A DNA stretch of 15,209 nt. It comes from an uncultured Moraxella sp. GTDB lineage: Bacteria > Pseudomonadota > Gammaproteobacteria > Pseudomonadales > Moraxellaceae. The translations under genes were made by a program, and so were the position numbers. Shown here piece after piece: positions 1 through 8,986 of this stretch (position 1 is the first letter of the stretch; each line of letters opens with the position of its first letter). The notes below the pieces were generated by a model, which did not search any database, was not told the origin of the DNA, and saw only the letters and a program-made list of their open reading frames with translations. Where the stretch lies: contig CAKMOY010000079.1 in assembly GCA_927911235.1 (NCBI GenBank), positions 1 through 15,209 on the forward strand, read 5' to 3'.

Positions 1-43
1 AAACAAAATGTAAATAACGCTTGAGGTTCTTACAAATTAACAA

Positions 44-73
44 TAAAAAAAGAGCGTTCACCACGCCCTTTTT
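44..73 (-). terminator. Rho-independent terminator of fabI
   Basis: On the minus strand the arms 73-64 and 56-47 form a 10-bp stem (AAAAAGGGCG with CGCTCTTTTT, one G-U pair) around a 7-nt loop. The 3' arm runs into a T-rich tail. It lies about 40 nt past the fabI stop codon. Confidence 0.75.
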
Positions 74-110
74 GCCCTTTTTGTCAAATATTAACAAACA
101 TTCACAGCGG

Positions 111-914
111 TTATTCTTCGTTATCCATTAACATTTGTTCGCTCATGCCAACGGTGTTAAAACCACAATCCACAAACAAAATCTCTCCTGTAATGCCACT
201 CGCCCAAGGCGATAACAAAAACAAACTCGCATTGCCGACTTCTTCTTGAGTAACATTGCGGTGTAACGGTGCGATTTTTTCGTTCATGTCTAACATTTTG
301 CGAAAGGACTTGATGCCACTTGCCGCAAGCGTTCGGATTGGGCCTGCCGAAATCGCATTGACACGAATGCCGTCCGCACCCAATGAACTTGCCAAATAAC
401 GCACGCTTGCTTCTAGGCTTGCTTTTGCCAAGCCCATGACGTTGTAATTTGGCAATACCGAAATACTGCCCTCATAAGTCAAAGTCAAAAGCGAACCTTG
501 ACGTTTTTTTAACAATTCACGACTTACCTTTGCCAGTGCCACAAAGCTGTAACTGCTAATATCATGGGCAATAGCAAAGCCTTCACGTGTGGTAACTTCG
601 GTAAAATCACCGTCCAACTGCTCGGCTGGGGCAAAACCAATGGCATGAACCACGCCATCAATGCCATCGCCCCAAATTTCGGCAATTTTATCAAAACACG
701 CCACAATATCACTATCGCTTGCGACATCGCATGGCAATACGGCAACGGCATTAAACGCCTCGCCTGCCATGTCCACACGTTTTTTGATTTTGTCATTTGG
801 GTAGGTCAAAATCAGCTCTGCCCCCTCTCGGTGCAGACTTTCGGCGATTGCCCATGCGATAGACAATTTGCTGGCGATACCTGTTACGACAAAGCGTTTT
901 CCTTTTAACAACAT
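111..914 (-). CDS. fabI: Enoyl-[acyl-carrier-protein] reductase (NADH), FabI
   Basis: FabI catalyses the last step of each fatty-acid elongation cycle in the cytoplasm, reducing trans-2-enoyl-ACP with NADH. The 267-aa product is the usual FabI length (about 260). The N-terminal nucleotide-binding segment [13 protein letters not shown] (residues 12-24) is the divergent Rossmann loop of enoyl reductases. The FabI catalytic arrangement is present, with Y147, Y157 and K164 matching Tyr146, Tyr156 and Lys163 of the E. coli enzyme. The C-terminal [14 protein letters not shown] is also typical of the family. The ATG at 914 follows a good ribosome-binding site (AAGGA). The gene stands alone, divergent from folE, with a terminator behind it. 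No lesion is visible. The divergent Rossmann loop and active-site spacing argue against a generic short-chain dehydrogenase. Confidence 0.96.
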   Translation of the reverse strand: MLLKGKRFVVTGIASKLSIAWAIAESLHREGAELILTYPNDKIKKRVDMAGEAFNAVAVLPCDVASDSDIVACFDKIAEIWGDGIDGVVHAIGFAPAEQLDGDFTEVTTREGFAIAHDISSYSFVALAKVSRELLKKRQGSLLTLTYEGSISVLPNYNVMGLAKASLEASVRYLASSLGADGIRVNAISAGPIRTLAASGIKSFRKMLDMNEKIAPLHRNVTQEEVGNASLFLLSPWASGITGEILFVDCGFNTVGMSEQMLMDNEE

Positions 915-967
915 GGATTTTTCCTTATAAATTTGGTAAAATTGTCCGTTTTAGATTTAGCGGTAAA

Positions 968-997
968 TTAATATTAAAAATCAATATTAAAAATCAA
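968..997 (-). promoter_or_regulatory. Candidate sigma70 promoter of fabI
   Basis: Reading the minus strand, TTGATT (997-992) and TATTAA (973-968) are separated by 18 nt and lie about 55 nt upstream of the fabI start. The match to consensus is moderate and the region is very AT-rich, so this is a candidate only. Confidence 0.3.
971..996. repeat. Two tandem copies of a 13-bp unit
   Basis: The unit ATATTAAAAATCA occurs at 971-983 and again at 984-996 without a gap. It overlaps the candidate fabI promoter spacer. It could be a doubled regulator site or a simple duplication in AT-rich DNA. Confidence 0.6.
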
Positions 998-1134
998 AGC
1001 TAATGTTTAAAAACAAACAAGGGTTGAGTTTTAGGCAATTGATAATTTTTTCATATTATCTTTAGCAAAAATCACTTTACAAATTTTTTTAAAACGTTAA
1101 GCTATGCCTAATTTTTTGAAAGGTTATATTGTAC

Positions 1135-1686
1135 ATGAATAATGCAGAAGTTTACAGTCATTTAATCGCTTCAACGGGCGAAGACTTGAACCGTGCGGGT
1201 TTGTTAGATACGCCAGAGCGTGCGGCAAAGGCGTTTTCGTTTTTGACACAAGGCTATCATCAAAGCCTTGAAGAGATTACCAATGGGGCGATTTTTCCGA
1301 CTGATAATAATGAGTTGATTTTGGTAAAAAATATTGAGTTTTACTCTATGTGTGAGCATCATATGTTACCGTTTTATGGGGTGGCTCATGTGGCGTATTT
1401 GCCAAATGATAAGGTGATTGGTTTGTCAAAAATGGCTCGGATTGTGGATATGTACGCTCGCCGTTTGCAAATTCAAGAAAATCTGACCAAGCAAGTCGCT
1501 CAAGCTGTGATGGATATGACAGGGGCAAGGGGCTGTGCGGTGGTGATGGATGCGGCACATATGTGCATGATGATGCGTGGGGTGATGAAACAGCAGTCTA
1601 GCACTCGCAGTATTTCGCTGTTGGGTGAGTTTAAGGATAATGCTCAAGCTCGGCAAGAGTTTTTGATGACGATTCCAAATCCTTAA
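1135..1686 (+). CDS. folE: GTP cyclohydrolase I, FolE
   Basis: FolE converts GTP to 7,8-dihydroneopterin triphosphate, the first committed step of folate synthesis, in the cytoplasm. From the ATG at 1135 the product is 183 aa. The zinc and active-site residues are visible: C73, H75 and H76 in [12 protein letters not shown], and C144 in [11 protein letters not shown]. The C73-C144 spacing of 71 equals that of Cys110-Cys181 in the E. coli enzyme. The helix [17 protein letters not shown] is a family signature. An in-frame TTG at 1129 sits 5 nt after AAAGG, while the ATG is 11 nt after it, so a start two residues further upstream is possible. I prefer ATG. The gene is single and followed by a strong terminator. 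It appears intact. Confidence 0.95.
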   Translation: MNNAEVYSHLIASTGEDLNRAGLLDTPERAAKAFSFLTQGYHQSLEEITNGAIFPTDNNELILVKNIEFYSMCEHHMLPFYGVAHVAYLPNDKVIGLSKMARIVDMYARRLQIQENLTKQVAQAVMDMTGARGCAVVMDAAHMCMMMRGVMKQQSSTRSISLLGEFKDNAQARQEFLMTIPNP

Positions 1687-1714
1687 ATGCCAAATTAAAT
1701 TGATTTTGATTATC

Positions 1715-1748
1715 AAATAGCTAAATAGTCACGATTTAGCTATTTTTT
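1715..1748 (+). terminator. Rho-independent terminator of folE
   Basis: A perfect 12-bp stem (AAATAGCTAAAT at 1715-1726, ATTTAGCTATTT at 1734-1745) with a 7-nt loop runs into a six-T tail. It lies 28 nt after the folE stop codon. Confidence 0.85.
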
Positions 1749-1805
1749 ATTGCCAAAAAATCGGTTATAGTGCTATTCACACATTCACCAAAAAAGGAAA
1801 ATATC

Positions 1806-2862
1806 ATGTCAAAAAACTTATTAAACCTACTACACCATCACAACGCCAAACCCATTATCCAAGCTCCGATGGCAGGCGTGCAAGACAGCAAACTTGCCAT
1901 CGCCGTCTGTCAATCTGGCGGTGTTGGTTCGCTACCGTGTGCGTTGATATCACTTGAAAAAGTAGAACAAGAAATCAACGCCATTCGCACCGCTACCGAT
2001 ATGCCGTTTAACGTCAATTTTTTTTGCCCATAAAAACCCAGAATACACCGACAGCGTTCACCAAAATTGGCTAAAAACCTTACAACCGTATTATGACAAA
2101 TTACAAGTTGATAACCAAAATATCCCTTTAACAGGCGGTCGCAAACCGTTTGACAAAGCCCAAGCCGAACTGATTGCCGAGTTAAAAGTTCCGATTGTCA
2201 GTTTTCATTTTGGCTTGCCTGATGATAATTTGTTAAATATCGTTAAACAATCAGGTGCAAAAATCTTATCAACCGCCACCACGATTAACGAAGCCAAATT
2301 TTTAATCAGTAAAGGCGTGGACGGCATTATTGCTCAAGGGCTAGAATCTGGCGGACATCGTGGCATTTTCTTGGATAAGGATTTAACCACGCAAACAGGC
2401 ACATTTAGCCTTTTGCCAAACATTGCTAAATTGTTAAAATCTAGCAACAGCGATATTATGCTGATTGGTACAGGCGGGATTAGCGACTCGGCGACAGTAA
2501 CATCGGCATTTGAGTTGGGGGCGGATTTGGTGCAGGTTGGCACAGCGTTTTTGCTCGCTGATGAGTGCCTTACCACGCAAGCCCACAGAGCCATGCTCCA
2601 AAGTGAACAAGCACAGCATACCGCTTTAACCAATATTTTTAGCGGTGGTATTGCTCGTGGTATCGTTACGCCGTTGATGGCAGAGTTAGGTTTTATCAAT
2701 AATACGGCTCCCGATTTTCCCAATGCGTCTTTTGTGTTAAATCCGCTAAAAAATGCGGATAATCAGACGTTTTCATCATTTTGGGCAGGGCAAAATGCAC
2801 CACTTGCCAAAACAGGCTCGGCAAAACAGATTATTGAGAATTTATTCACAAATAATAACTAA
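1806..2862 (+). pseudogene. Nitronate monooxygenase (2-nitropropane dioxygenase-like), one frameshift
   Basis: This is an FMN-dependent TIM-barrel enzyme of the nitronate monooxygenase family, which oxidises toxic alkyl nitronates such as propionate 3-nitronate. The ATG at 1806 follows AAGGAAA. The first frame (1806-2033) has the N-terminal strand IIQAPMAGVQ and SGGVGSLP. It stops just after an eight-T run (2018-2025). Reading resumes one frame over (HKNPEYTDSVHQNW...) to 2862. The second part holds QGLESGGHRG with the expected catalytic histidine, the phosphate-binding GTGGI, and GADLVQVGTAFL. Removing one base, either from T8 or from the CCC at 2028-2030, restores a protein of about 351 aa, normal for the family; the CCC repair gives NFFCHK, which I recall as the more usual family sequence. 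Convergent with rluD. Either a read error or a genuinely inactivated gene. Confidence 0.87.
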
Positions 2863-2865
2863 ATG

Positions 2866-2891
2866 TTTAACAAATTAAGTTTTTTGTTAAA
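2866..2891. terminator. Weak bidirectional hairpin between convergent genes
   Basis: TTTAACAAA (2866-2874) and TTTGTTAAA (2883-2891) form a perfect 9-bp but AT-rich stem with an 8-nt loop. It overlaps the 3' end of rluD and follows the monooxygenase stop codon. The location suits a shared terminator, but the stem is weak. Confidence 0.4.
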
Positions 2892-3959
2892 TTTTGCTCA
2901 AACATTTCAATCAACGCCAACATATCATCTGGCATAGATGCTTGAAAAATCATCTCTTCGCCTGTTTTTGGGTGAACAAAACCCAACTCAAAAGCGTGCA
3001 ACGCCTGTCTGCCAAAGTTTTGTACTTGCGATTTTTCATCGTCATTTAAATATTTTAACAGCATGGCGGTACGTCTCGCCGAACCATAAACAGGGTCGCC
3101 AATCAACGAAAAGCCAAGATTTGACAAATGTACACGAATTTGGTGCGTTCGCCCTGTTTCAAGGCGTACGCTTACCAAACTGACCCCTTCAAAAATTTCA
3201 TCAATATTATCAAGATGAGTAACGGCAGGCTTGCCTGTCGCCACGACTGCCATTTTGGTGCGTTGCGTTGGGTGGCGACCGATTGAGCCTGTGATAGTTT
3301 TATGCTTTATCAATTCACTTTTGCTCGCCAACACCAACGCTTGATAATGGCGGAATACCGATTTATCTTTTAATTGATTGGTTAAATGAAGTTGACTTTG
3401 GCTGTCTTTGGCAACGACCATTAAGCCTGTGGTTTCCTTGTCAATACGATGAACAAGCCCTGCTCTCGGCAATAGTCGGCTATTTGGATAATGATAAAGC
3501 AAGGCATTGACCAACGTCCCCGAATAATTGCCCGCCCCTGCGTGAACCACCATGCCCGCAGGCTTGTTAATTACCAATACTTGTTCATCTTCATAGACAA
3601 TATCAAGCGGAATGTTCTCTGGTAAATCGGCTTGTTGTTCGGCAGGCGTGGCATTTAATTGTAAAATATCGTTTGGTTTTAGACGGTATTTTGGTTTTTC
3701 GGTTTTGCTGTTTACCGTTAATTCACCTGTGGCAAGCCATTCTTTGATTTGTTCTCGTGAAAACTCGTCAAAAGCTGATGTGGCGATTTTATCAATGCGT
3801 TCTCCCACGTCTGTGTCGGTTACGTGGTAATTTTTGGATTGCTTGGGCTTGATGGTTATCAATGTCATTATTTTCATCATTTTCATCATCATTGTCAAAA
3901 AAATTGTCAAAATCATTTGTGTTATTGTTAAAATTTTGTTGAAAATTGTCATTTTGCAT
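2867..3959 (-). CDS. rluD: 23S rRNA pseudouridine synthase, RluD family
   Basis: RluD isomerises uridines in helix 69 of 23S rRNA (1911, 1915 and 1917 in E. coli). An S4 RNA-binding domain (VGERIDKIATSAF...VNSKTEKPKYRLK) is followed by the synthase domain with LVHRIDKETTGL, whose Asp is the catalytic residue, then GRTHQIRVHL and IGDPVYG. The open frame of the synthase runs back to an ATG at 3952 with no ribosome-binding site, and its first 40 residues are an odd Met/Ile-rich string. The ATG at 3959 has GGA 8-10 nt upstream but is in another frame, where it encodes an Asn/Asp-rich leader up to about 3830. Removing one A from the A5 run near 3833 would join the two (NHQAQAIQNYHVTD) into about 363 aa. 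I therefore place the start at 3959, with a probable indel. RluA or RluC are alternative family members, but the long form fits RluD best. Confidence 0.87.
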
Positions 3960-3995
3960 GGTTTTTTCCAAAAGGTTTTTAAAAATAGATTTAAA

Positions 3996-4025
3996 AGTAT
4001 AACGTATCATGATAAACTTAGCGAA
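3996..4025 (-). promoter_or_regulatory. Candidate rluD promoter
   Basis: The minus strand shows TATACT (4001-3996) about 37 nt upstream of the ATG at 3959, with a poor -35 (TTCGCT) 18 nt further upstream. A 10-bp palindrome TATCATGATA (4005-4014) sits in the spacer. Evidence is weak. Confidence 0.25.
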
Positions 4026-4099
4026 ATTTTTTTACGATATTTTTTACAACACTTAATTTTTTAAGATGTTAGGGTAATTTTTTACCAACGAGGTTATTT

Positions 4100-5155
4100 A
4101 TGCGTGCAATGATAAAAGTAACAAGTTTGTCGTTATTAACAGTGGCAATGATTGGCTTAAACGGTTGTCAATCGTTAAAATCCAAACCATTATTTGGCAA
4201 AAAAGACGAAGTAAAAGCCGTCAAAGCCGAAAACAGCGAACAAGGCTACTATAACGAAGCCCAAAATAATCTAAGCAAAGGCAACTATGCCAAAGCGACC
4301 GCCAATCTAAACGATTTACGCACCTTTTACCCTGTTGGCGAATACAGTGAGCAAGCCCTGCTTGACTTGATGTATTCACAATACCAACATGGCGACTATT
4401 TGGACGCTGTTGCCAGTAGCGAAAAATTTATTCAGCTATATCCGACCAATCCACAAGTTAGCTATGCTTACTATGTGCGTGGCGTTGCCAATATGCAAAC
4501 GGCATCTTCAGGCGTGTTAAAATATGCCAAATTAAACCCTGCACACCGTGATACAGGCTATTACAAATTGGCATTTAGCAACTTTCAAGAACTGATTGCC
4601 AAATACCCAAGTAGCCAATACGCCCCCGATGCCGCCCAACGTATGCGTTATATTTATAACCAATTTGCCGAAAGTGAAATGCAAGCGGCTCGTTGGTATA
4701 TCAAACGAAAAGCCTACCTTGCATCGGCAAATCGTGCCACATGGGTATTCCAACACTATCCACAAACCCCAGTCGTGCCAGAGGCGATTGCCACCATGGC
4801 ATATAGCTATGACAAACTTGGTATGACCGATACCGCCAATCAGTACAAACAATTATTAAAAATCAACTATCCAGACTTGTTATCAAGTGATGGCAACGTT
4901 TTGTTGGAAAATACTCGCAGTGCAGGTGATTGGCTCAACAAATTAAGTTTTGGTGTATTGGGTAAAAGCGAAAAAAATCAAGTAAACGACAGCAATACAA
5001 CAGGCAATACCGCAACCAAACCGCAAGTCATTCAATTAGTGCAACAAGCCATGCAGCTACAATTAGCCACCACGCAAGCAGAAAATGAACAATTGCCAGA
5101 AATGACCCATCCTAAAAAAGTCAATCTTGGTTTAGGCTTGCCAGAAGAGCAATAA
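4100..5155 (+). CDS. bamD: Outer membrane protein assembly lipoprotein BamD (ComL family)
   Basis: BamD is the essential lipoprotein of the BAM complex, which folds beta-barrel proteins into the outer membrane from the periplasmic face. The N-terminus is a lipoprotein signal peptide with lipobox LNGC, acylated Cys at residue 23. Five TPR-like helical repeats follow, starting with YYNEAQNNLSKGNYAKATANL and including YPVGEYSEQALLDLMYSQY and YPSSQYAPDAAQRM, all hallmarks of the family. At 351 aa it is about 100 residues longer than E. coli BamD; the extra part is a C-terminal Gln/Asn-rich tail (about 290-351) with no domain I recognise. The ATG at 4100 is 6 nt after ACGAGG; an ATG at 4109 is a less likely alternative. 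The gene is intact and transcribed divergently from rluD. Confidence 0.93.
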   Translation: MRAMIKVTSLSLLTVAMIGLNGCQSLKSKPLFGKKDEVKAVKAENSEQGYYNEAQNNLSKGNYAKATANLNDLRTFYPVGEYSEQALLDLMYSQYQHGDYLDAVASSEKFIQLYPTNPQVSYAYYVRGVANMQTASSGVLKYAKLNPAHRDTGYYKLAFSNFQELIAKYPSSQYAPDAAQRMRYIYNQFAESEMQAARWYIKRKAYLASANRATWVFQHYPQTPVVPEAIATMAYSYDKLGMTDTANQYKQLLKINYPDLLSSDGNVLLENTRSAGDWLNKLSFGVLGKSEKNQVNDSNTTGNTATKPQVIQLVQQAMQLQLATTQAENEQLPEMTHPKKVNLGLGLPEEQ

Positions 5156-5180
5156 TTTTAACGGATTGTTTTAATAATCT

Positions 5181-5203
5181 TTCGACAAGCTCAGTGCGAA
5201 CGG
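5181..5203. repeat. Dispersed REP-like sequence
   Basis: The 23-nt sequence begins TTCGACAAGCTCAGTGCGAA and ends CGG. It has short complementary ends (TTCG/CGAA) and stands out by base composition in an AT-rich spacer. From memory, very similar sequences recur in intergenic DNA of many bacteria. Only one copy is present in this window. Confidence 0.55.
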
Positions 5204-5249
5204 AAAACCTAAAATAATTTTGTCCAGTTACTTAAAAAAAATAAAAGGT

Positions 5250-5286
5250 AAATAAAAGGTGTGAACAATTCACGCCTTTATTTGTC
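5250..5286 (+). terminator. Terminator hairpin between bamD and dnaG
   Basis: GGTGTGAA (5258-5265) pairs with TTCACGCC (5269-5276) around CAA, with one G-U pair. Flanking A-rich and T-rich tracts (AAATAAAA / TTTATTT) extend the stem. The T-rich downstream side fits termination of bamD transcripts. An in-frame GTG at 5261 lies inside this stem, so it is unlikely to be the dnaG start. Confidence 0.65.
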
Positions 5287-5317
5287 TTTGTTTAATCTGA
5301 ATAACCAAATCATCACT

Positions 5318-7633
5318 ATGAGCAATAACCACATCATTGAACAAATTATCAAACAAGCGGATATTGTCAAAATCATCGGCAAACACGTTGAACTCAAAAA
5401 GTCTGGCAATGAGTTTAAAGGATGCTGTCCGTTTCATGGCGAAAAAACACCGTCTTTTTTTGTCAATCCAGATAAAGGTTTTTATAACTGTTTTGGCTGT
5501 GGGGTCAAAGGCAACGCTTTAACTTTTTTAAAAGAATACGAAAACATGACCGCAGGCGAGGCGTTAAAAGAACTCTCTCGTCAAACAGGTATTGAACTTC
5601 CCAAAGAAAAACTTGATAAAAATCTGACCTATCAACGAAAACCAAAACAAACAAATAATCAATCTGGTAATGGTTGGGGTAATAACTCAAACAACTCAAA
5701 CAACTTAAATAACCTAATAATAATCAACAAAATTTTATACAAAATTTCAATGATGAATATTATCAAAATTTTCCACCCAATGTAGACAATGATAATTTAT
5801 CATCACAAGATATTCACGAAAATTTTCACCATCATTTTGACAATCAATCTGTTGATAACGATGTTAATGGGCATTTTGCTGATAACTTTTCTGATAACAC
5901 TGCCAATTTTTTGATTGAAGAGCAATCGGACGGTTCAAGCAGTTTGTACGATTTATTGACACAAGTTGCGATTTTTTATCAACAACAGTTGACAAAGAAC
6001 AACTTGGCAATGAATTATTTTAAAACTCGTGGTTTGACGGATAACACAATTGCGGATTTTGCGTTAGGCTATGCCCCAAGCGGTTGGCAACATTTGGAAC
6101 AAGCATTTCCACGAGATATTGACGGTTTAAAAATTTTGGGTTTAATTCGCACATCAGAAAAAGGCAGGGATTATGATTTGTTACGCAATCGGGTGATTTT
6201 TCCGATTCGTGATAATCAAGGGCAAGTTATCGGCTTTGCAGGGCGTGCAATGAATGATGACGATATGCCAAAATACGTGAATTCTAGCGATTCGCCTGTA
6301 TTTCACAAACAGCAGATTTTGTACGGATTGTATGAAGGTCGCCAAGCTCGTGCCAAAAATTGGCTCGTGGTGGAGGGCTACATGGACGTGATTAGCCTAC
6401 ATCAAGCAGGCGTGTATGGGGCTGTTGCATCTATGGGAACGGCGATTGCCACCAATCAAATTGACAAATTATTGCAATTAAATCCAGTTTTGACCTTGAG
6501 TTTTGATGGCGACAGTGCAGGTCAAAAAGCGGCTTGGCGTGCGATGGAAATGGGTTTGCCTGTGTTAAACGATGGCAAAGAGTTGCGGTTTTTGACTTTG
6601 CCAAACAATCACGACCCAGACAGCTTTGTCAAAGCCCACGGTGCGACCGCTATGCAACAACAAATTCACAATGCCATTTCGTTGTCGCAATATTTATTTT
6701 CGGTATTAAGCCAAAAATATGACGTAAAAAGTGCCGAAGATAGAAGCAAATTTTTAAGAGATATCTATGATTTAACCAAAAAATTACCCAAAGGTACTTA
6801 TGGTTGGTTGTTGCGTGAAGACATGAAAAACCGCTTGGGACTTGGGTTTAACAAAACCCAAAAAAATAACTTTTCCCAAGACGCTCTGTTAAATTTTCAC
6901 AATGAATTAAACACCGTTGTTGTTGTTACAGATGTGCTTTTTGTATCAACCCGAATTGTTAATCAACAGCGATTCACAAAGCCAAGCCACACCTTTTTTA
7001 TTGGAATATATTTTACTCGCATCAGGTGCAAATAAAGTTCCACTTTTTCATTCAAACATCAAAAAATCCGATTTACAACCGATTTATGATGTGAATGATG
7101 AAAATTATCAACCCACCGATGACGAAAAAAAATCGGAATATGCCAGAGTTGAACGTTTATTAAAAGCCGAAAGTGAATTAGAAATTCGCACGCAACAATA
7201 TTTTCAACAAAATCCTTTGCCAAATTTGACATGGCAAAGCGTGGTTGATGAGCAAACTTTGTCGCTCATTCAATGGATTGAAAAAGTGCAAAAAAATATT
7301 GATGATTTGCAAACATCACTGACAAAAAGCAATGCCAATGCTTTTGAAATCATCAATGCCAAAGCTCATTTTATCATGGCAGGCGTGTCAGCGGAACATC
7401 AGCAGTTGCTAATATCGCACTGGGTGAAATTTTTTGATGAACTAAGTCGGCGTGAAGTGACTGATGTGTCAAGTTTGGTAACAGAAATTTTAGCCAAACA
7501 ATTGTTGGACTGGGCGGATAATCAAATGGCGATTTATAGCAAGGTGAATGTACTGTATGTCAATTTGTTTAACAAACGCCATCAAGCCATTTATGAATGG
7601 TTTCAAAAATGGTTACAACAAAAAGTTAATTGA
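5318..7633 (+). pseudogene. dnaG: DNA primase DnaG, frameshifted twice as read
   Basis: DnaG makes RNA primers at the replication fork and is essential. From the ATG at 5318 the CHC2 zinc domain has C37, H40, C58 and C61 (CCPFH...YNCFGC). An Asn/Asp-rich linker follows. The catalytic core carries VVEGYMDV and the TOPRIM motif DGDSAG, where DGDRAG is more usual. The C-terminal helicase-binding part ends at 7633. The first frame change is near 5713, where one base is missing: NSNNSNNLNN continues as PNNNQQNF in the next frame. The second is near 6938-6942, where removing one T from T5 gives VLLYQPELL. Repaired length is about 771 aa, long compared with 581 in E. coli because of the linker and a C-terminal expansion. 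No Shine-Dalgarno is evident at 5318; the start is chosen by family alignment. Because the gene is essential, read errors are the likeliest cause. Confidence 0.9.
5684..5719 (+). repeat. Degenerate 9-nt tandem repeat in dnaG linker
   Basis: Four units run in register with the reading frame: AACTCAAAC twice, then AACTTAAAT and AACCTAATA. They encode Asn-rich triplets (NSN, NSN, NLN). The first dnaG frame change falls in the last unit, so this is a plausible slippage site. Confidence 0.65.
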
Positions 7634-7646
7634 GCATTTTAAAAAT

Positions 7647-8961
7647 TTAGACTATCGTAATTTGTTTGTCTTGAAACATATTTAATTCAGGGGCAAGCAC
7701 CTTCATAAAACGGTCAAAATATAACAACTGTTTGGTTAAAAGGGTAAAATCTCGGGGAAAATGAATGCCGTGGCGTTTTCCCACTTCAAAAATTTCCAAC
7801 ATCATTTGATTAATTTCATCGGAATGGTCTTTTAACTTGGTCGTATCCAATTTATCAATGGTTTTGCCAATAAATAAACTGTCTTTGGCAAGTATTTTTT
7901 TCATTACCCGTTGTAAATCTGCGGACAAAACCGCTTTATTCACCAAATTTTGTTTATCTGTCATGCCTATTTCAATCATATAATGAGCCATGCTATCGTA
8001 ATCTTCTCGGCTAAAACTGTCCATCATCATCACGCACGCTTGCCACGCCTTTGGCTCAAGTTTGCCGACAATACCAAAATCAATAAAGCCAATGCGACCA
8101 TCGGTCAATAACATCAAATTGCCCGCGTGCAAATCTGCATGAAAACTTTCACACATCGTAAGGCTGGCAAGCCAAGTATTTAACGTATCCACCATGACTT
8201 CACTTGGACTTTTACAATACTGTCGCATGGCAACATCATCAATCATGGATACGCCAAATAATCGCTCCATCACCAGCACTTTTTGTGTGCTTAAATCATG
8301 ATAAACTTTTGGGGCAACGACTTTTTGATTGTTCGTTTTTTGCAGAAAATCTTGAAAATCATCAATGTTTTTGGCTTCTTGTAAAAAGTCAGTTTCTGCC
8401 GACATTCGCAGACGGATTTCATCAATAATCGGCGAAATACTGGCAAATTTTAAACTCGGTGCTAATGTATCCATGATTTTTGTCGCACCATACAACAAAC
8501 CCAAATCCGTTTCTATAATGGTATCAACATTGGGTTTTTGCACCTTTAATACCACATGGTCGCCATTTTTTAACACCGCAGAATGGACTTGGGCGATAGA
8601 TGCTGATGCCAAAGGCGTTTTGTCAATACTGATAAAAATATCCTCTAGCGTTTTTGCCTTTTTTTGCCAATTCATTATTTAGTATATCTTCAATATAACT
8701 GTATGGCAAAGGCGTGGTTTGGTCAAGGCAGGCTTGAAATACTTCCACATATTCTCGTGGAAAAAGTGATGGCGTACTTGCGATAAATTGCCCGATTTTG
8801 ATATAGGTCGTGCCAAGTTGCTCAAATGTATCTTTTAACAAATAAGCGTCCATTTTTTCGCCTTTGGCAACTTTTAAGCATGTTAAACCTGCAACAGTGG
8901 CGGTCTTGCCTACTCGTTGAATGACATTGAATGATTTTTTTAATAAAGTGGGTTTTAACAT
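7647..8961 (-). pseudogene. ABC1/AarF/UbiB-family atypical kinase, one frameshift
   Basis: This family has a protein-kinase-like fold with ATPase activity. UbiB supports ubiquinone synthesis, while other members have unclear roles. Repaired numbering gives the KxGQ motif at residues 55-58 (YIKIGQ), the Ala/Ser-rich loop ASASIAQVH (118-126), K139 in VVLKVQKP, HADLHAGN (D276, N281) and IDFG (D294). The reading frame breaks at a T7 run (plus strand 8659-8665). Removing one base joins NNELAKK directly to AKTLEDIF, giving about 437 aa. Canonical UbiB is about 546 aa and has two C-terminal membrane helices; this protein ends without them, so I leave the symbol blank. The ATG at 8961 follows AAAGAG. 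It is the last gene of a minus-strand operon behind a MoeB-like gene and a tiny ORF, convergent with dnaG. Confidence 0.86.
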
Positions 8962-8986
8962 TTTTTTACTCTTTAATTTTAAATAA

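Noticed and set aside
524..908. Frames opposite or overlapping fabI
   Set aside because: They are shadows of a strongly conserved gene, with no start signals of their own. The same applies to frames opposite folE, bamD, metK and fbp.
1129..1134. TTG at 1129 as the folE start
   Set aside because: Spacing to AAAGG is acceptable, but ATG two codons later is the commoner start. The difference is only two residues, so I kept ATG and noted the alternative.
5261..5317. GTG at 5261 as an earlier start of dnaG
   Set aside because: It lies inside a terminator-like hairpin, only one base after the AGG, and the added residues do not resemble any primase N-terminus.
6917..7633. Separate 238-aa gene after dnaG
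   Set aside because: Its N-terminus starts inside dnaG with no ribosome-binding site, and its sequence is the expected C-terminal part of primase once one T is removed.
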